This document shows, piece after piece, positions 34,185-42,533 of a DNA stretch of 64,000 nt. The first letter of the stretch is position 1. Each line of letters begins with the position of its first letter. A model generated the notes under the pieces. The model saw nothing but the letters and a program-made list of their open reading frames with translations, had not been told where the DNA came from and made no database searches. The DNA comes from Micromonospora sediminimaris. Lineage in GTDB: Bacteria > Actinomycetota > Actinomycetes > Mycobacteriales > Micromonosporaceae. Location of the stretch: assembly GCA_900112325.1 (NCBI GenBank), contig FOLJ01000019.1, positions 1-64,000 on the forward strand, written 5' to 3'. Position numbers and translations under genes: made by a program.

Positions 34185-36731
34185 GTGGGCGGTCCGAAGG
34201 CACGGACGCTCCGCGCCGCCGCGCTGCACCGCCGGGCCGCCGCGACGGTCACGGCGGCGACGAACGTTCTCGACGAGACCCGTCCCGTCCCGGCCGACCA
34301 GCGCCGCCAGTACGCGCTGGCCGAGCGGCTGCGCCTGGCGGCCACCGTCCTCGCCCCTGGTTGGGCCGGGTCCACGCTGGACACGGTCGAGCCGGCGCAT
34401 CCAGCCGGGGAGGGACCGCCGCCGTTCGTCCGAGTGGGCACCGCCGCCCCGCTGGACGACGCACGTTTCCCGGCGCTGGTGCCGATGTTCGGCAGCGGCC
34501 ACCTCGTGGTGGACGCCGACGCGCACGAGGCACGGGTCGCCGGGCTGCTGCGGGCTGTACTGCTGCGGATGCTGGCGGCTACACCGGCCGGGGCGCTGCT
34601 GGTACGGGCGGTGGACGCCACGGGTGTCGCGCTGGCGCCGTTCGCGGCGCTCGGTGACGCCGGGGTGCTTGCCCCACCGGCCACGGACGCCGACGGTCTT
34701 CAGGCCGTGCTGGCGGAGGCGGAGCGGTGGGTGGCGCCGGACGCCGCCGGTCCTCGCCGGCACGACCGTGCGCTGCTGCTGGTGCTGGCCGCGCTGCCCG
34801 AACCGTACCGGCCGGGCGATCTCGCGCGGATCGAGACGCTCGCCGAGCAGGGGCCGGAGGCCGGGCTGCACCTGGTGGTGGCGGGGTGGCCACCGGCCCG
34901 GGCCGCACTGCCCAGGGCTACGCCGCTGGCCATGCGGACGGCCTACGCGTTGCTCGGTGATCCGCCGGGCGGGGCGTTCGCCGGTGGCGGCACCGACGGA
35001 GGGCTGAACTCGCCGGTCTTCGTCGACCCGGATCCGCCGGCCGAGTTGGTCGATACCGTGTGCCGCCGGATCGCGGCCCAGATCGAGGCCGGCAGCCGGC
35101 TCTTCCTGTCCCACCTGCTGCCGCCCACCGACGAGCTGTGGCAGGCGGCCGGGACGGAGGGGCTCAGCAGCACCGTTGGCGATGCGGGTGGCCGACCGGT
35201 TTCCCTCGGCTTCACCGAGCTGACCCCGCACTGGCTGGTCAGCGGCCGGTCGCGGGGCTGCCGGTCCACCTTCCTGACCACGGCGCTGTTGGGGCTCGTC
35301 GCGCGGTACGGCCCGGACGAGTTGTCGCTGTACCTGGTGGACCTCGGTGACGGCGAGTCCTTTGCCGAGTTCCTGCAGACGGAGCGGGACCGATCGTGGG
35401 TCCCCCAGGTCCGGGCGGCCGCGATGGCCGCCGACCGGGAGTACGTACTGGATCTGGTGGACCAGTTGACCGCCGAGGTGCATCGACGCGCGGAGGCATC
35501 CGCCCGCGCGGGTGGGCAGCGCTTCGCCGAGTTGCGGAAGCATCGCCCGCTCCCCCGGGTGGTCTGTGTGCTGGAGAACCTGCCGCTGCTCTTCGCCGAA
35601 CGGGATCGCCTCTCCGCCGAGGTGGCCGCGCGGTTGGACGCACTCGCCCGGACCGGGCGGGCGTACGGGGTTCATCTGGTGCTGGCTGGCGAGGGCGACC
35701 TGGGCCTGGGCACCCGATCGGACGGTGGGCAGCGGGACTCCCTGCTGGGCCAGTTCCCGGTGCGGGTGGCGCTGCCGGGCGGCGGGGCGGTGCTGGCACC
35801 CACCAACGACGCCGCAGCCGGCCTGCCGGTGGGCAGCGCGGTGGTCAACACCGCCGGTGGTCTCGGCGGTCCCCGCGGGGCGATCCGAGGTCATGAGCGG
35901 ATGGTGCGGTTCCCCGACCCGGCTGACGAGCCGGAGACGGTGGCCGGGTTGCGCCACCGACTCTGGGCGGCCCGGCCGCCGAACGCGACGCCACCCGTCG
36001 TCTTCGCCGGGTACGCGCGGCCGGTGCTGAGCAACGATCCGCGTTATCGGGCAGCCGTCGCGGGGCAGTCGACGGCCCCGGCCGCCCTGCTCGGCCGGGC
36101 GGTGGATGTCGCGCGCAGCACCGCGGCGGTGCCGTTCGGACCGGCGGCTGGGCGCAACCTCGCGGTTCTCGGTCCGCGGCCGGCTGCGTGTCGCCTGTTG
36201 GCGACGGCCGCGCACAGCACGGCGGCTCACCATCCGGCGGGTACGGCGCGGTTCGTGGTCGCCGTACCGGACGCCGAGGCTGGGCACCTGGCCGATGCTC
36301 TGGTCGCGGAGTTGGCCGAACGCCACCAGGTCGACCGGGTGGACCTCACCGGCCTGGTCGCCGTGGCGGACGCCGGTGAGCCGGCGTACCTGATCGTCTT
36401 CGGGCTGGATGTGGCACCGCCCGAGCAACTGCCGGCGGCCAGACTGCGGGCCCTGCTGCGCGACGGACCACCGGCCGGGCAGCACCTGCTCGGCTGGTGG
36501 CGTACGGTGCCGTCGTTCGCGACGCTTATGGAACCGGACGAGACCGTGGACAAGCTGACCGCCGTGGCGGTGGCGGGTGTGCCGGGGGCCCAGCTCACTC
36601 CGGTCTTCGGCCGCCCGGTGGAGTGGCGACCCCGACCCGACCGGGTGGTGCTCTGGGACGGGCCGGCAGAGCGCGGCGTGGTGCTGGTTCCGTACGACGT
36701 GCCCGGCAGCGTGCAGGGGGAATCCAGATGA
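34185..36731 (+). CDS. FtsK/EccC-like protein with degenerate P-loops
   Basis: An 848-aa protein shaped like three FtsK/SpoIIIE-type modules but lacking intact ATPase motifs. The central P-loop reads SGRSRGCRST (about 353-362), with Arg in place of the Walker A Lys. The Walker B position reads VCVLENLPLLF rather than a hydrophobic run ending DE. The third module's loop is GPRPAACRLL. RAYGVHLVLAGEG still matches the SLGVHLLLASQ block of EccC. I take GTG 34185, with GAGGGGG upstream; 34176 is an alternative. A pseudo-ATPase scaffold is the best reading. It overlaps the next gene by four bases. Confidence 0.72.
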   Translation: MGGPKARTLRAAALHRRAAATVTAATNVLDETRPVPADQRRQYALAERLRLAATVLAPGWAGSTLDTVEPAHPAGEGPPPFVRVGTAAPLDDARFPALVPMFGSGHLVVDADAHEARVAGLLRAVLLRMLAATPAGALLVRAVDATGVALAPFAALGDAGVLAPPATDADGLQAVLAEAERWVAPDAAGPRRHDRALLLVLAALPEPYRPGDLARIETLAEQGPEAGLHLVVAGWPPARAALPRATPLAMRTAYALLGDPPGGAFAGGGTDGGLNSPVFVDPDPPAELVDTVCRRIAAQIEAGSRLFLSHLLPPTDELWQAAGTEGLSSTVGDAGGRPVSLGFTELTPHWLVSGRSRGCRSTFLTTALLGLVARYGPDELSLYLVDLGDGESFAEFLQTERDRSWVPQVRAAAMAADREYVLDLVDQLTAEVHRRAEASARAGGQRFAELRKHRPLPRVVCVLENLPLLFAERDRLSAEVAARLDALARTGRAYGVHLVLAGEGDLGLGTRSDGGQRDSLLGQFPVRVALPGGGAVLAPTNDAAAGLPVGSAVVNTAGGLGGPRGAIRGHERMVRFPDPADEPETVAGLRHRLWAARPPNATPPVVFAGYARPVLSNDPRYRAAVAGQSTAPAALLGRAVDVARSTAAVPFGPAAGRNLAVLGPRPAACRLLATAAHSTAAHHPAGTARFVVAVPDAEAGHLADALVAELAERHQVDRVDLTGLVAVADAGEPAYLIVFGLDVAPPEQLPAARLRALLRDGPPAGQHLLGWWRTVPSFATLMEPDETVDKLTAVAVAGVPGAQLTPVFGRPVEWRPRPDRVVLWDGPAERGVVLVPYDVPGSVQGESR

Positions 36732-37438
36732 CTCTCGATCAGTCGCCGGTCACCACCCCCGGGCCGGTTCGGCAGCGCTCGGCCAGCGCACCGGGGGATC
36801 CGGTGCGGGCCGCCTGGTCCGACTATCTCGCCGCCGCCCGGCAGCTCGACGGGGTACGCCGTGGCGCGGCGACCGCCGCGGGCGAGCAGGCCCGCGCGGT
36901 CCAGGCCGCGCGGGAGGAGCTCGCCGCGGTACGCACCCGGCTGGCACCGCAGGAGAGCCGACTACGTGAGCTGGGCGTACCCCCGATCTCGCTGGTGCCG
37001 ACACCGCCAGAGCTGGCGGAGGCGACCCGGTCGATGAGCGGCGGCCCGGCGGCGGTGTTGACGGCGTTGCGGGATGCCCGACGGTGGGCTGTCGGAGCGG
37101 ATGACACGCTCGCCGCCCGCGGCCTGTCCCAGGTCGCGCACTGGCCGTCGCGCGCCCGCAACCTCCTGGTGTACGGGCCGCTGGGGTTGCTCGTTCCGGT
37201 GCTTCTGGCGGTGGTGTATGCGCTGGCCGGCACCGGTGCGGTGACCGGGTTGGCGTTGCTGGTGGGGCTGCCGGCACCGGCGGTCGCGTTCGGCCTGGGG
37301 TGGTTCGCGGTGGGCCGTTGCTTCCCGCCCGGCCCGGGTGGGCGAGTGGATCGCACGCCCCGGTTCGGCGCGCTGGTCTGCCTGGTCCCGGCCGTGGTGG
37401 TCAATGCGGGAATCGTGCTGGCGATGCTGTCGTCCTGA
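36728..37438 (+). CDS. coiled-coil membrane protein, partner of the FtsK-like protein
   Basis: A 236-aa protein. The N-terminal half is an Ala/Arg/Glu coiled coil (about 30-85), and the C-terminal half has three helices (about 140-160, 164-184 and 212-233). ATG 36728 overlaps the FtsK-like stop (ATGA), so the two are coupled. Family not recognised. It is the last rightward gene of the cluster, and folE lies convergent 16 bp away. Confidence 0.75.
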   Translation: MTLDQSPVTTPGPVRQRSASAPGDPVRAAWSDYLAAARQLDGVRRGAATAAGEQARAVQAAREELAAVRTRLAPQESRLRELGVPPISLVPTPPELAEATRSMSGGPAAVLTALRDARRWAVGADDTLAARGLSQVAHWPSRARNLLVYGPLGLLVPVLLAVVYALAGTGAVTGLALLVGLPAPAVAFGLGWFAVGRCFPPGPGGRVDRTPRFGALVCLVPAVVVNAGIVLAMLSS

Positions 37439-37453
37439 ACAACCGACCGTCGG

Positions 37454-38017
37454 TCAGCGAGGGATGATCAGCGCCATCGCCTCGGCCCGGGACTTGGCGT
37501 CGTGTTGCAGAGTGCCCCGCACCGCAGACGTGATCGTCTTGGCACCGGATTTCTGGATGCCCCGCATCGCCATGCACATGTGTTCGCACTCGAGCACGAC
37601 GACCACGCCGCGCGGCGCCAGCCGCGTCATCAGCAGGTCCGCGATCTGCGAGGTGAGCCGCTCCTGCACCTGGGGCCGCCGGGCGAAGACCTCGACCAGC
37701 CGGGCCAGCTTGGACAACCCGGTGATCCGGCCGTCGGGACCGGGGATGTAGCCGATGTGGGCACTGCCCCGGAAGGGCAGCAGGTGATGCTCGCAGAGGC
37801 TCATCACGTCGATGTCCCGGACCAGCACCAGTTCCTCGTGGTTGGCCTCGAAGGTGGTGGTGAGCACCGTGCCCGGGTCGACGCGCAGGCCGGCGAAGAG
37901 TTCCGCGTACGCCCGCGCGACCCGGGCCGGGGTCTGTTGGAGGCCGTCGCGGTCGGGATCCTCCCCGACCGCGATGAGGATCTCGCGGACGGCCTTCTCA
38001 ATCCGGCCGAGGTCCAT
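37454..38017 (-). CDS. folE: GTP cyclohydrolase I
   Basis: FolE opens GTP to dihydroneopterin triphosphate, the start of folate synthesis. The 187-aa protein has EDPDRDGLQQTPARVARAY, the zinc/catalytic block SLCEHHLLPFRG, GYIPGPDGRITGLSKLARLVE, and ECEHMCMAMRGIQKSGA with the remaining zinc Cys. ATG 38017 has GAGGA at 4 nt. The frame stays open upstream to the ftsH stop, where a CTG (38158) overlaps it as CTGA, giving a 234-aa alternative with a natural-looking N terminus. Confidence 0.95.
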   Translation of the reverse strand: MDLGRIEKAVREILIAVGEDPDRDGLQQTPARVARAYAELFAGLRVDPGTVLTTTFEANHEELVLVRDIDVMSLCEHHLLPFRGSAHIGYIPGPDGRITGLSKLARLVEVFARRPQVQERLTSQIADLLMTRLAPRGVVVVLECEHMCMAMRGIQKSGAKTITSAVRGTLQHDAKSRAEAMALIIPR

Positions 38018-38154
38018 GGTGTCCTCGACGGGACGACCGGTGAGCCGGCCGTTGATCAGCCGCGCGGCGATGTAGTCGAGGCGATCGGTGTCGGGCTCGG
38101 TGGCGGAGGCGGCCAGTCCCCGCTGCGGGGAACTGGCCGCCGTGTCGTCGGTGC

Positions 38155-40173
38155 TCAGTGCGAACCGTCCGAGGAGTTGTTGGAGCTGCCGCCACCGACG
38201 GTCGCCTCCGCGCCGTCGGCCTCCGCCTGCACCTTCAGCGCGTCCTTCTCCGCCGGGGTGAGTACGGGCGGCTCGGTGGAGGGCTGCCGCTTGCCGAAAC
38301 CGTTGTACGGGGCCATCGGCGGTCGCTTCACCACCCGGGCGCAGATCCGGGCCATGTCGGCGGTGGAGAGGGTCTCCTTCTCCATCAGCTCGAGCACGAT
38401 GTTGTCCAACACGTCCCGGTACTCGACCAGGATCTCCCAGGCCTCGTCGTGTGCCAGTTCGATGAGTGCCCGCATCTCGCCGTCGATCTCGGCGGCGACC
38501 GCGTCGGAGTAGTCCCGCTCGTGGCCCATGTTGCGACCGAGGAACGGCTCGTCGCCGCTGGTGCCGTACTTGATGGCACCGAGCTTGGAACTCATCCCGT
38601 ACTGGGTGATCATCGCGCGGGCCAGCTGGGTGGCCTTCTCGATGTCGTTGCCGGCACCGGTGGTGGGCTCGTGGAAGACGAGTTCCTCGGCGGCCCGGCC
38701 ACCCAGCGCGTACGCCAGGGTGTCGACCATCTCGGCGCGGGTCTGGGTGTACTTGTCCTCCGTGGGCAGCACCAGGGTGTGGCCCAGGGAACGGCCCCGG
38801 GACAGGATCGTCACCTTGTGCACCGGTGCGGCGTGCGGCAGCGCCCAGGCGACCAGTGCGTGCCCACCCTCGTGGTACGCGGTGATCTTCTTCTCCTGGT
38901 CACTCATCACCCGGGTACGACGCTGCGGGCCGGCGATCACGCGGTCGATCGACTCCTCGAGCGAGTCGTTGGAGATGGCCCGCTGGTCCTTCCGGGCGGT
39001 CAGCAGGGCCGCTTCGTTGATCACGTTGGCGAGGTCGGCGCCGCTGAAGCCCGGCGTCCGCTTGGCCACCGAGTCGAGGTCGACGTCGGGCGTGAACGGC
39101 TTGCCCTTGGCGTGCACCCGCAAGATGGCCTTGCGGCCCTCCATGTCGGGAGCGTCCACCGGGATCTGCCGGTCGAACCGGCCCGGACGCAGCAACGCCG
39201 GGTCGAGGATGTCCGGCCGGTTGGTGGCGGCGATCAGGATGACGCCGCCCTTGACGTCGAAGCCGTCCATCTCGACGAGGAGCTGGTTCAGGGTCTGCTC
39301 GCGCTCGTCGTGGCCGCCGCCCATGCCGGCGCCACGGTGCCGGCCGACGGCGTCGATCTCGTCGACGAAGACGATTGCGGGCGCGTTCGCCTTGGCCTGC
39401 TCGAACAGGTCACGGACCCGGCTGGCACCGACACCGACGAACATCTCGACGAAGTCGGAACCGGAGATCGAGTAGAACGGCACCCCGGCCTCGCCGGCTA
39501 CCGCTCGGGCGAGCAGCGTCTTACCGGTGCCGGGCGGGCCGAAGAGCAGCACGCCCTTCGGGATCTTCGCACCGAGCGCCTGGTACTTCGCCGGGTTCTG
39601 CAGGAAGTCCTTGATCTCGTGCAGTTCCTCGACGGCCTCCTCGGAGCCCGCCACGTCGGCGAACGTCGTCTTCGGCGTGTCCTTGGTGATCATCTTCGCC
39701 TTGGACTTGCCGAAGTTGAGCACTCGGGAGCCGCCGCCCTGCATCTGCGACATGAAGAACAGCAGCAGGAGCACGAGCAGCACGATGGGAAGCAGGTTGA
39801 CCAGCAGGCTGACCCAGATGCTGTCGGACGACACCTCGGTGTCGGCCGGCCCGGTGACCCGGTTGTTGGCCTTGGCGTCGAGGACCTGGTTCCAGACCTC
39901 GTCGCCGACCTCGTAGGGGAATTGGGCCTCGATCAGCTTGGTGGTGGTATCGCCGAACTCGGTCTCCTCGGCCAGCTCGAGCTGGATCGTCTGTTCCTTG
40001 TCCTGGAAGACGACCTTCTCGATGCCGCCCTTGTTGAGCTGGTCGAGCGCGACGGACGTGTCCACCCGGTGGTAACTGGGTCCACCGGTGAACAACTGAC
40101 TGAGCACGACGGCGCCGAGGATGACCAGGATGACCCAGAACACCGGTCGGCGGAAGAAACGCGTACGTTCCAT
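38155..40173 (-). CDS. ftsH: FtsH membrane AAA+ zinc metalloprotease
   Basis: FtsH degrades membrane and regulatory proteins. The 672-aa protein has two helices (about 11-28 and 120-142), Walker A GPPGTGKT (212-219), Walker B VFVDEID, the second region of homology (ATNRPDILDPALLRPGRFDR), zinc site HEGGH (434-438) and a later Asp in NDIEKAT. The C-terminal tail is Gly/Ser/Asn-rich. ATG 40173. It is co-directional with folE downstream. Confidence 0.98.
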   Translation of the reverse strand: MERTRFFRRPVFWVILVILGAVVLSQLFTGGPSYHRVDTSVALDQLNKGGIEKVVFQDKEQTIQLELAEETEFGDTTTKLIEAQFPYEVGDEVWNQVLDAKANNRVTGPADTEVSSDSIWVSLLVNLLPIVLLVLLLLFFMSQMQGGGSRVLNFGKSKAKMITKDTPKTTFADVAGSEEAVEELHEIKDFLQNPAKYQALGAKIPKGVLLFGPPGTGKTLLARAVAGEAGVPFYSISGSDFVEMFVGVGASRVRDLFEQAKANAPAIVFVDEIDAVGRHRGAGMGGGHDEREQTLNQLLVEMDGFDVKGGVILIAATNRPDILDPALLRPGRFDRQIPVDAPDMEGRKAILRVHAKGKPFTPDVDLDSVAKRTPGFSGADLANVINEAALLTARKDQRAISNDSLEESIDRVIAGPQRRTRVMSDQEKKITAYHEGGHALVAWALPHAAPVHKVTILSRGRSLGHTLVLPTEDKYTQTRAEMVDTLAYALGGRAAEELVFHEPTTGAGNDIEKATQLARAMITQYGMSSKLGAIKYGTSGDEPFLGRNMGHERDYSDAVAAEIDGEMRALIELAHDEAWEILVEYRDVLDNIVLELMEKETLSTADMARICARVVKRPPMAPYNGFGKRQPSTEPPVLTPAEKDALKVQAEADGAEATVGGGSSNNSSDGSH

Positions 40174-40579
40174 GCTGTTGTCGAGCGCCGAGACGCCCGC
40201 ATCCTCCTGATCGACGTCCTGACCGACTGTGGGTGTCGCCGCCTGGGCGGCTGCCGGAGCCGCCGTGCGGGCCGGCCTCGACCCCGGGACGCGATTGCCG
40301 CGCCACGGTCATTCGACGGTACACCGTGCGAGACCGATATGAGCTGGCGAGCCCAGCACTTACGCGCACGGCGAACCGGATGTCAGCCGGCGTGGCCCGG
40401 AGTCGGATCCCCGGGTCACCGTGGTCAAAGGTAGTCCGATCAGCTGAAAGTCGGCTGAATGTCGGGCGGACGCGCCCGCGGCGACAGTCGGGCCCGGCGG
40501 CGTGGCGGCCGGGGGCGTCGACGGTTCCGCGACGAGGGCTGACGGTCCGGCGGCACCGCGACGCGACGCCGCCGCACGG
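40174..40579. other. ftsH upstream region
   Basis: 406 bp between the ftsH start and the hpt stop. I see no credible gene. It must contain the ftsH promoter but no convincing -35/-10 pair stands out, and there is no clear terminator for hpt. Confidence 0.5.
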
Positions 40580-41155
40580 TCAGGAGCGGGCGTAGACCTC
40601 CGGCTTGAGCACTCCCACGTACGGCAGCTCCCGGTAGCGCTCACCGAAGTCGAGGCCGTACCCGACGACGAACTCGGTCGGAATGTCGAAGCCCACGTAC
40701 CGGACCGGAACCGTCACCTTCACCGCGTCCGGCTTGCGGAACAGCGCGACCACCTCGACGCTCGCCGCCGACCGGGACTCCAGGTAGCGCAGCAGCCAGG
40801 ACAGGGTCAGCCCGGAGTCGACGATGTCCTCCACGACGACGACGTGCCGACCGGCGATGTCCCGGTCGAGGTCCTTGAGGATGCGCACCACGCCGGAGGA
40901 GGTGGTGCCCTGCCCGTACGAGGAGATGGCCATGAAGTCCAGCTCGGCCGGGGGTCCGTGCCGGCCCAGCGCCCGGGCGAAGTCGGCCATGAACATGACC
41001 GCGCCCTTGAGTACGCAGACGAGCAACAGCCCGTCGGTGACGTGGGAGTAGTCCGCGGAGACCTGCTTGGCCAGCTCCGCGGTCTTCTCGCGGATCTGCG
41101 CCTCGGAAATGATCACGTGGTCGATGTCGGCGTCGTACCAGGAGCCGTCAGCCAT
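40580..41155 (-). CDS. hpt: hypoxanthine phosphoribosyltransferase
   Basis: Hpt salvages hypoxanthine/guanine with PRPP. The 191-aa protein has VCVLKGAVMFMADFARAL, the flexible loop SSYGQGTTSSG, the PRPP motif HVVVVEDIVDSGLTL and the purine site YVGFDIPTEFVVGYGLDFGERYR. I choose ATG 41155 (GGCAGG at good spacing) over ATG 41161. In related genomes it neighbours tilS and ftsH (memory); here tilS is 3 kb away. Confidence 0.96.
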   Translation of the reverse strand: MADGSWYDADIDHVIISEAQIREKTAELAKQVSADYSHVTDGLLLVCVLKGAVMFMADFARALGRHGPPAELDFMAISSYGQGTTSSGVVRILKDLDRDIAGRHVVVVEDIVDSGLTLSWLLRYLESRSAASVEVVALFRKPDAVKVTVPVRYVGFDIPTEFVVGYGLDFGERYRELPYVGVLKPEVYARS

Positions 41156-41254
41156 GACCATAGCCTGCCGTACGCCCCGGGTTCACCGTCGGCGGGGCCG
41201 CCCGTTTCGAGGCAGCCCCGCCCAGTGATTTTTCGGATGAAGGGAACATTCGCC

Positions 41255-41392
41255 TCAGCAGTGGCGTGACTGCCACCTGCGGCCCCCGTCGGAGGGCTTC
41301 CAGTCCGCGGAGTCACGGCTGTCGGCGGTCAGCCCCAGGGCGGACAGCAGGGCGAGGGTCAGGAAGAACAACAGGAAGAACAGGAAACCCAT
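41255..41392 (-). CDS. 45-aa small membrane protein
   Basis: ATG 41392 opens a 45-codon frame: one very hydrophobic helix (MGFLFFLLFFLTLALLSALG), then a polar, charged tail ending GRRWQSRHC. There is a weak ribosome site. The composition is not what an antisense shadow would give, so I call it a gene, between hpt and the GlxA-type regulator. A longer frame starts at 41452, but the helix fits the N terminus best. Function unknown. Confidence 0.5.
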   Translation of the reverse strand: MGFLFFLLFFLTLALLSALGLTADSRDSADWKPSDGGRRWQSRHC

Positions 41393-41486
41393 GGCGGCGC
41401 TCGCTTTCTGGCGTCTGCGGTTGTCGTGTCGCCGCCGGTGCGCACCGGACATCTACCAGTCTGCGTACCCCGCCAATCCCCGAACA

Positions 41487-41529
41487 GTGGCAGGAATGCC
41501 ACTCCTACTCGATTTCCTGCCACTCCTAC
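41487..41529. promoter_or_regulatory. operator-like repeats upstream of the GlxA-type regulator
   Basis: TGCCACTCCTAC occurs at 41497-41508 and 41518-41529, starting 21 bp apart, about two helical turns. The first copy also forms the palindrome GTGGCAGGAATGCCAC (41487-41502). The second overlaps the spacer just before the -10 box, the layout of an AraC-activated promoter; autoregulation is inferred. Confidence 0.55.
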
Positions 41530-41532
41530 GGT

Positions 41533-41538
41533 TACCCT
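41533..41538 (+). promoter_or_regulatory. -10 element of the GlxA-type regulator (leaderless)
   Basis: TACCCT ends 6 nt before ATG 41545. No recognisable -35 hexamer is present. Confidence 0.5.
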
Positions 41539-41544
41539 CGTCAC

Positions 41545-42507
41545 ATGCTTCGTTCCGTGGCCGTACTCGTCCTGGACGGCGTCGCCCCGTTCGAACTCGG
41601 CGTGCTCGCCGAGGTGTTCGGCACCGACCGCACCGCCGACGGACTGCCCGGCTACCGCTTCGACGTGTGTGGACCCGGGCAGGCCCCGGTACGCACGTCC
41701 GCCGGCTTCCACCTGGTACCGAACGCCGACCTGGATCCGCTGGAGCAGGCGGACCTGGTGGCCGTCCCCGCCCACGACCCGACCACCACCGCACCGGCCG
41801 AGGTCCACGAGGCGCTGCGTCGCGCCGCCGACCGGGGCGCGTACCTGTTCAGCGTGTGTGCCGGCGCGTACCTGCTGGGCGAGGCGGGACTGCTCGACGG
41901 CCGGGAGTGCACCACCCACTGGCGGCACGTCGACGAGTTGCAGCGCCGTCACCCGAGCGCCCGCGTGCGCTGCAACTCGCTCTACGTGCAGGACGGTCGA
42001 CTGCTCACCAGCGCGGGCACCGCCGCCGGTATCGACGCCTGCCTGCACCTGGTACGCCAGGCGCACGGCTCGGCCACCGCCACCCGGCTCGCCCGACGGA
42101 TGGTGGTACCGCCACATCGCGACGGCGGACAGGCCCAGTACATCGAGGCGCCGATCGCGAAGGCACCCGAGGCGCCCACCCTGGAACCGGTACTGGAGTG
42201 GCTGATGGGCCATCTGGACCGGCAGACCAGCGTCGACGAGTTGGCCGCGCGGGCCGGGATGGCGCCACGGACCTTCGCCCGCCGGTTCCGTGCCGAGACG
42301 GGCACCACCCCGCACGACTGGCTGACCAACCAACGCGTCCTGCTGGCCCGCCGGCTGTTGGAGGACACCACGCTCACCGTGGAGGGGGTGGCCGAACGGG
42401 CCGGCTTCGGTGACGCCGCCGCCCTGCGGCACCACTTCACCCGCCGGGTCGGCGCCACGCCGCAGGCGTACCGCACCACGTTCCGCGATCGTGCTCCGAC
42501 CGGTTGA
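41545..42507 (+). CDS. GlxA-type AraC-family transcriptional regulator
   Basis: A 320-aa regulator with an N-terminal DJ-1/PfpI-like sensor domain (about 1-180; SVCAGAYLLGEAGLLDG holds the elbow Cys) and a C-terminal AraC double helix-turn-helix (TSVDELAARAGMAPRTFARRFRAETGTTPHDWL and TVEGVAERAGFGDAAALRHHFTRRVGATPQAYR). The effector is unknown. A gamma-glutamyltransferase gene is convergent with it; the two stops are 26 bp apart. Direct repeats in front suggest autoregulation. Confidence 0.92.
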   Translation: MLRSVAVLVLDGVAPFELGVLAEVFGTDRTADGLPGYRFDVCGPGQAPVRTSAGFHLVPNADLDPLEQADLVAVPAHDPTTTAPAEVHEALRRAADRGAYLFSVCAGAYLLGEAGLLDGRECTTHWRHVDELQRRHPSARVRCNSLYVQDGRLLTSAGTAAGIDACLHLVRQAHGSATATRLARRMVVPPHRDGGQAQYIEAPIAKAPEAPTLEPVLEWLMGHLDRQTSVDELAARAGMAPRTFARRFRAETGTTPHDWLTNQRVLLARRLLEDTTLTVEGVAERAGFGDAAALRHHFTRRVGATPQAYRTTFRDRAPTG

Positions 42508-42533
42508 CCGGTCACCGGCCGGTCGCGCAGCTG

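Noticed and set aside
33996..36485. An 829-codon minus-strand open frame opposite the FtsK-like gene
   Set aside because: The product is His/Arg/Gln-rich with no recognisable fold; the plus-strand frame has FtsK-like blocks, a ribosome site and a coupled downstream gene.
25110..37438. Integrative conjugative element
   Set aside because: No integrase, excisionase, relaxase, tRNA end or flanking direct repeats were seen, and the region looks like its surroundings in composition.
38158..40434. A 758-codon plus-strand open frame opposite ftsH
   Set aside because: Antisense to a clear FtsH; composition typical of a shadow.
41191..41222. 8-bp stem followed by a T-run between hpt and the 45-aa gene
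   Set aside because: The T-run is on the plus strand, where no gene would use it; the stem is short with a 16-nt loop.
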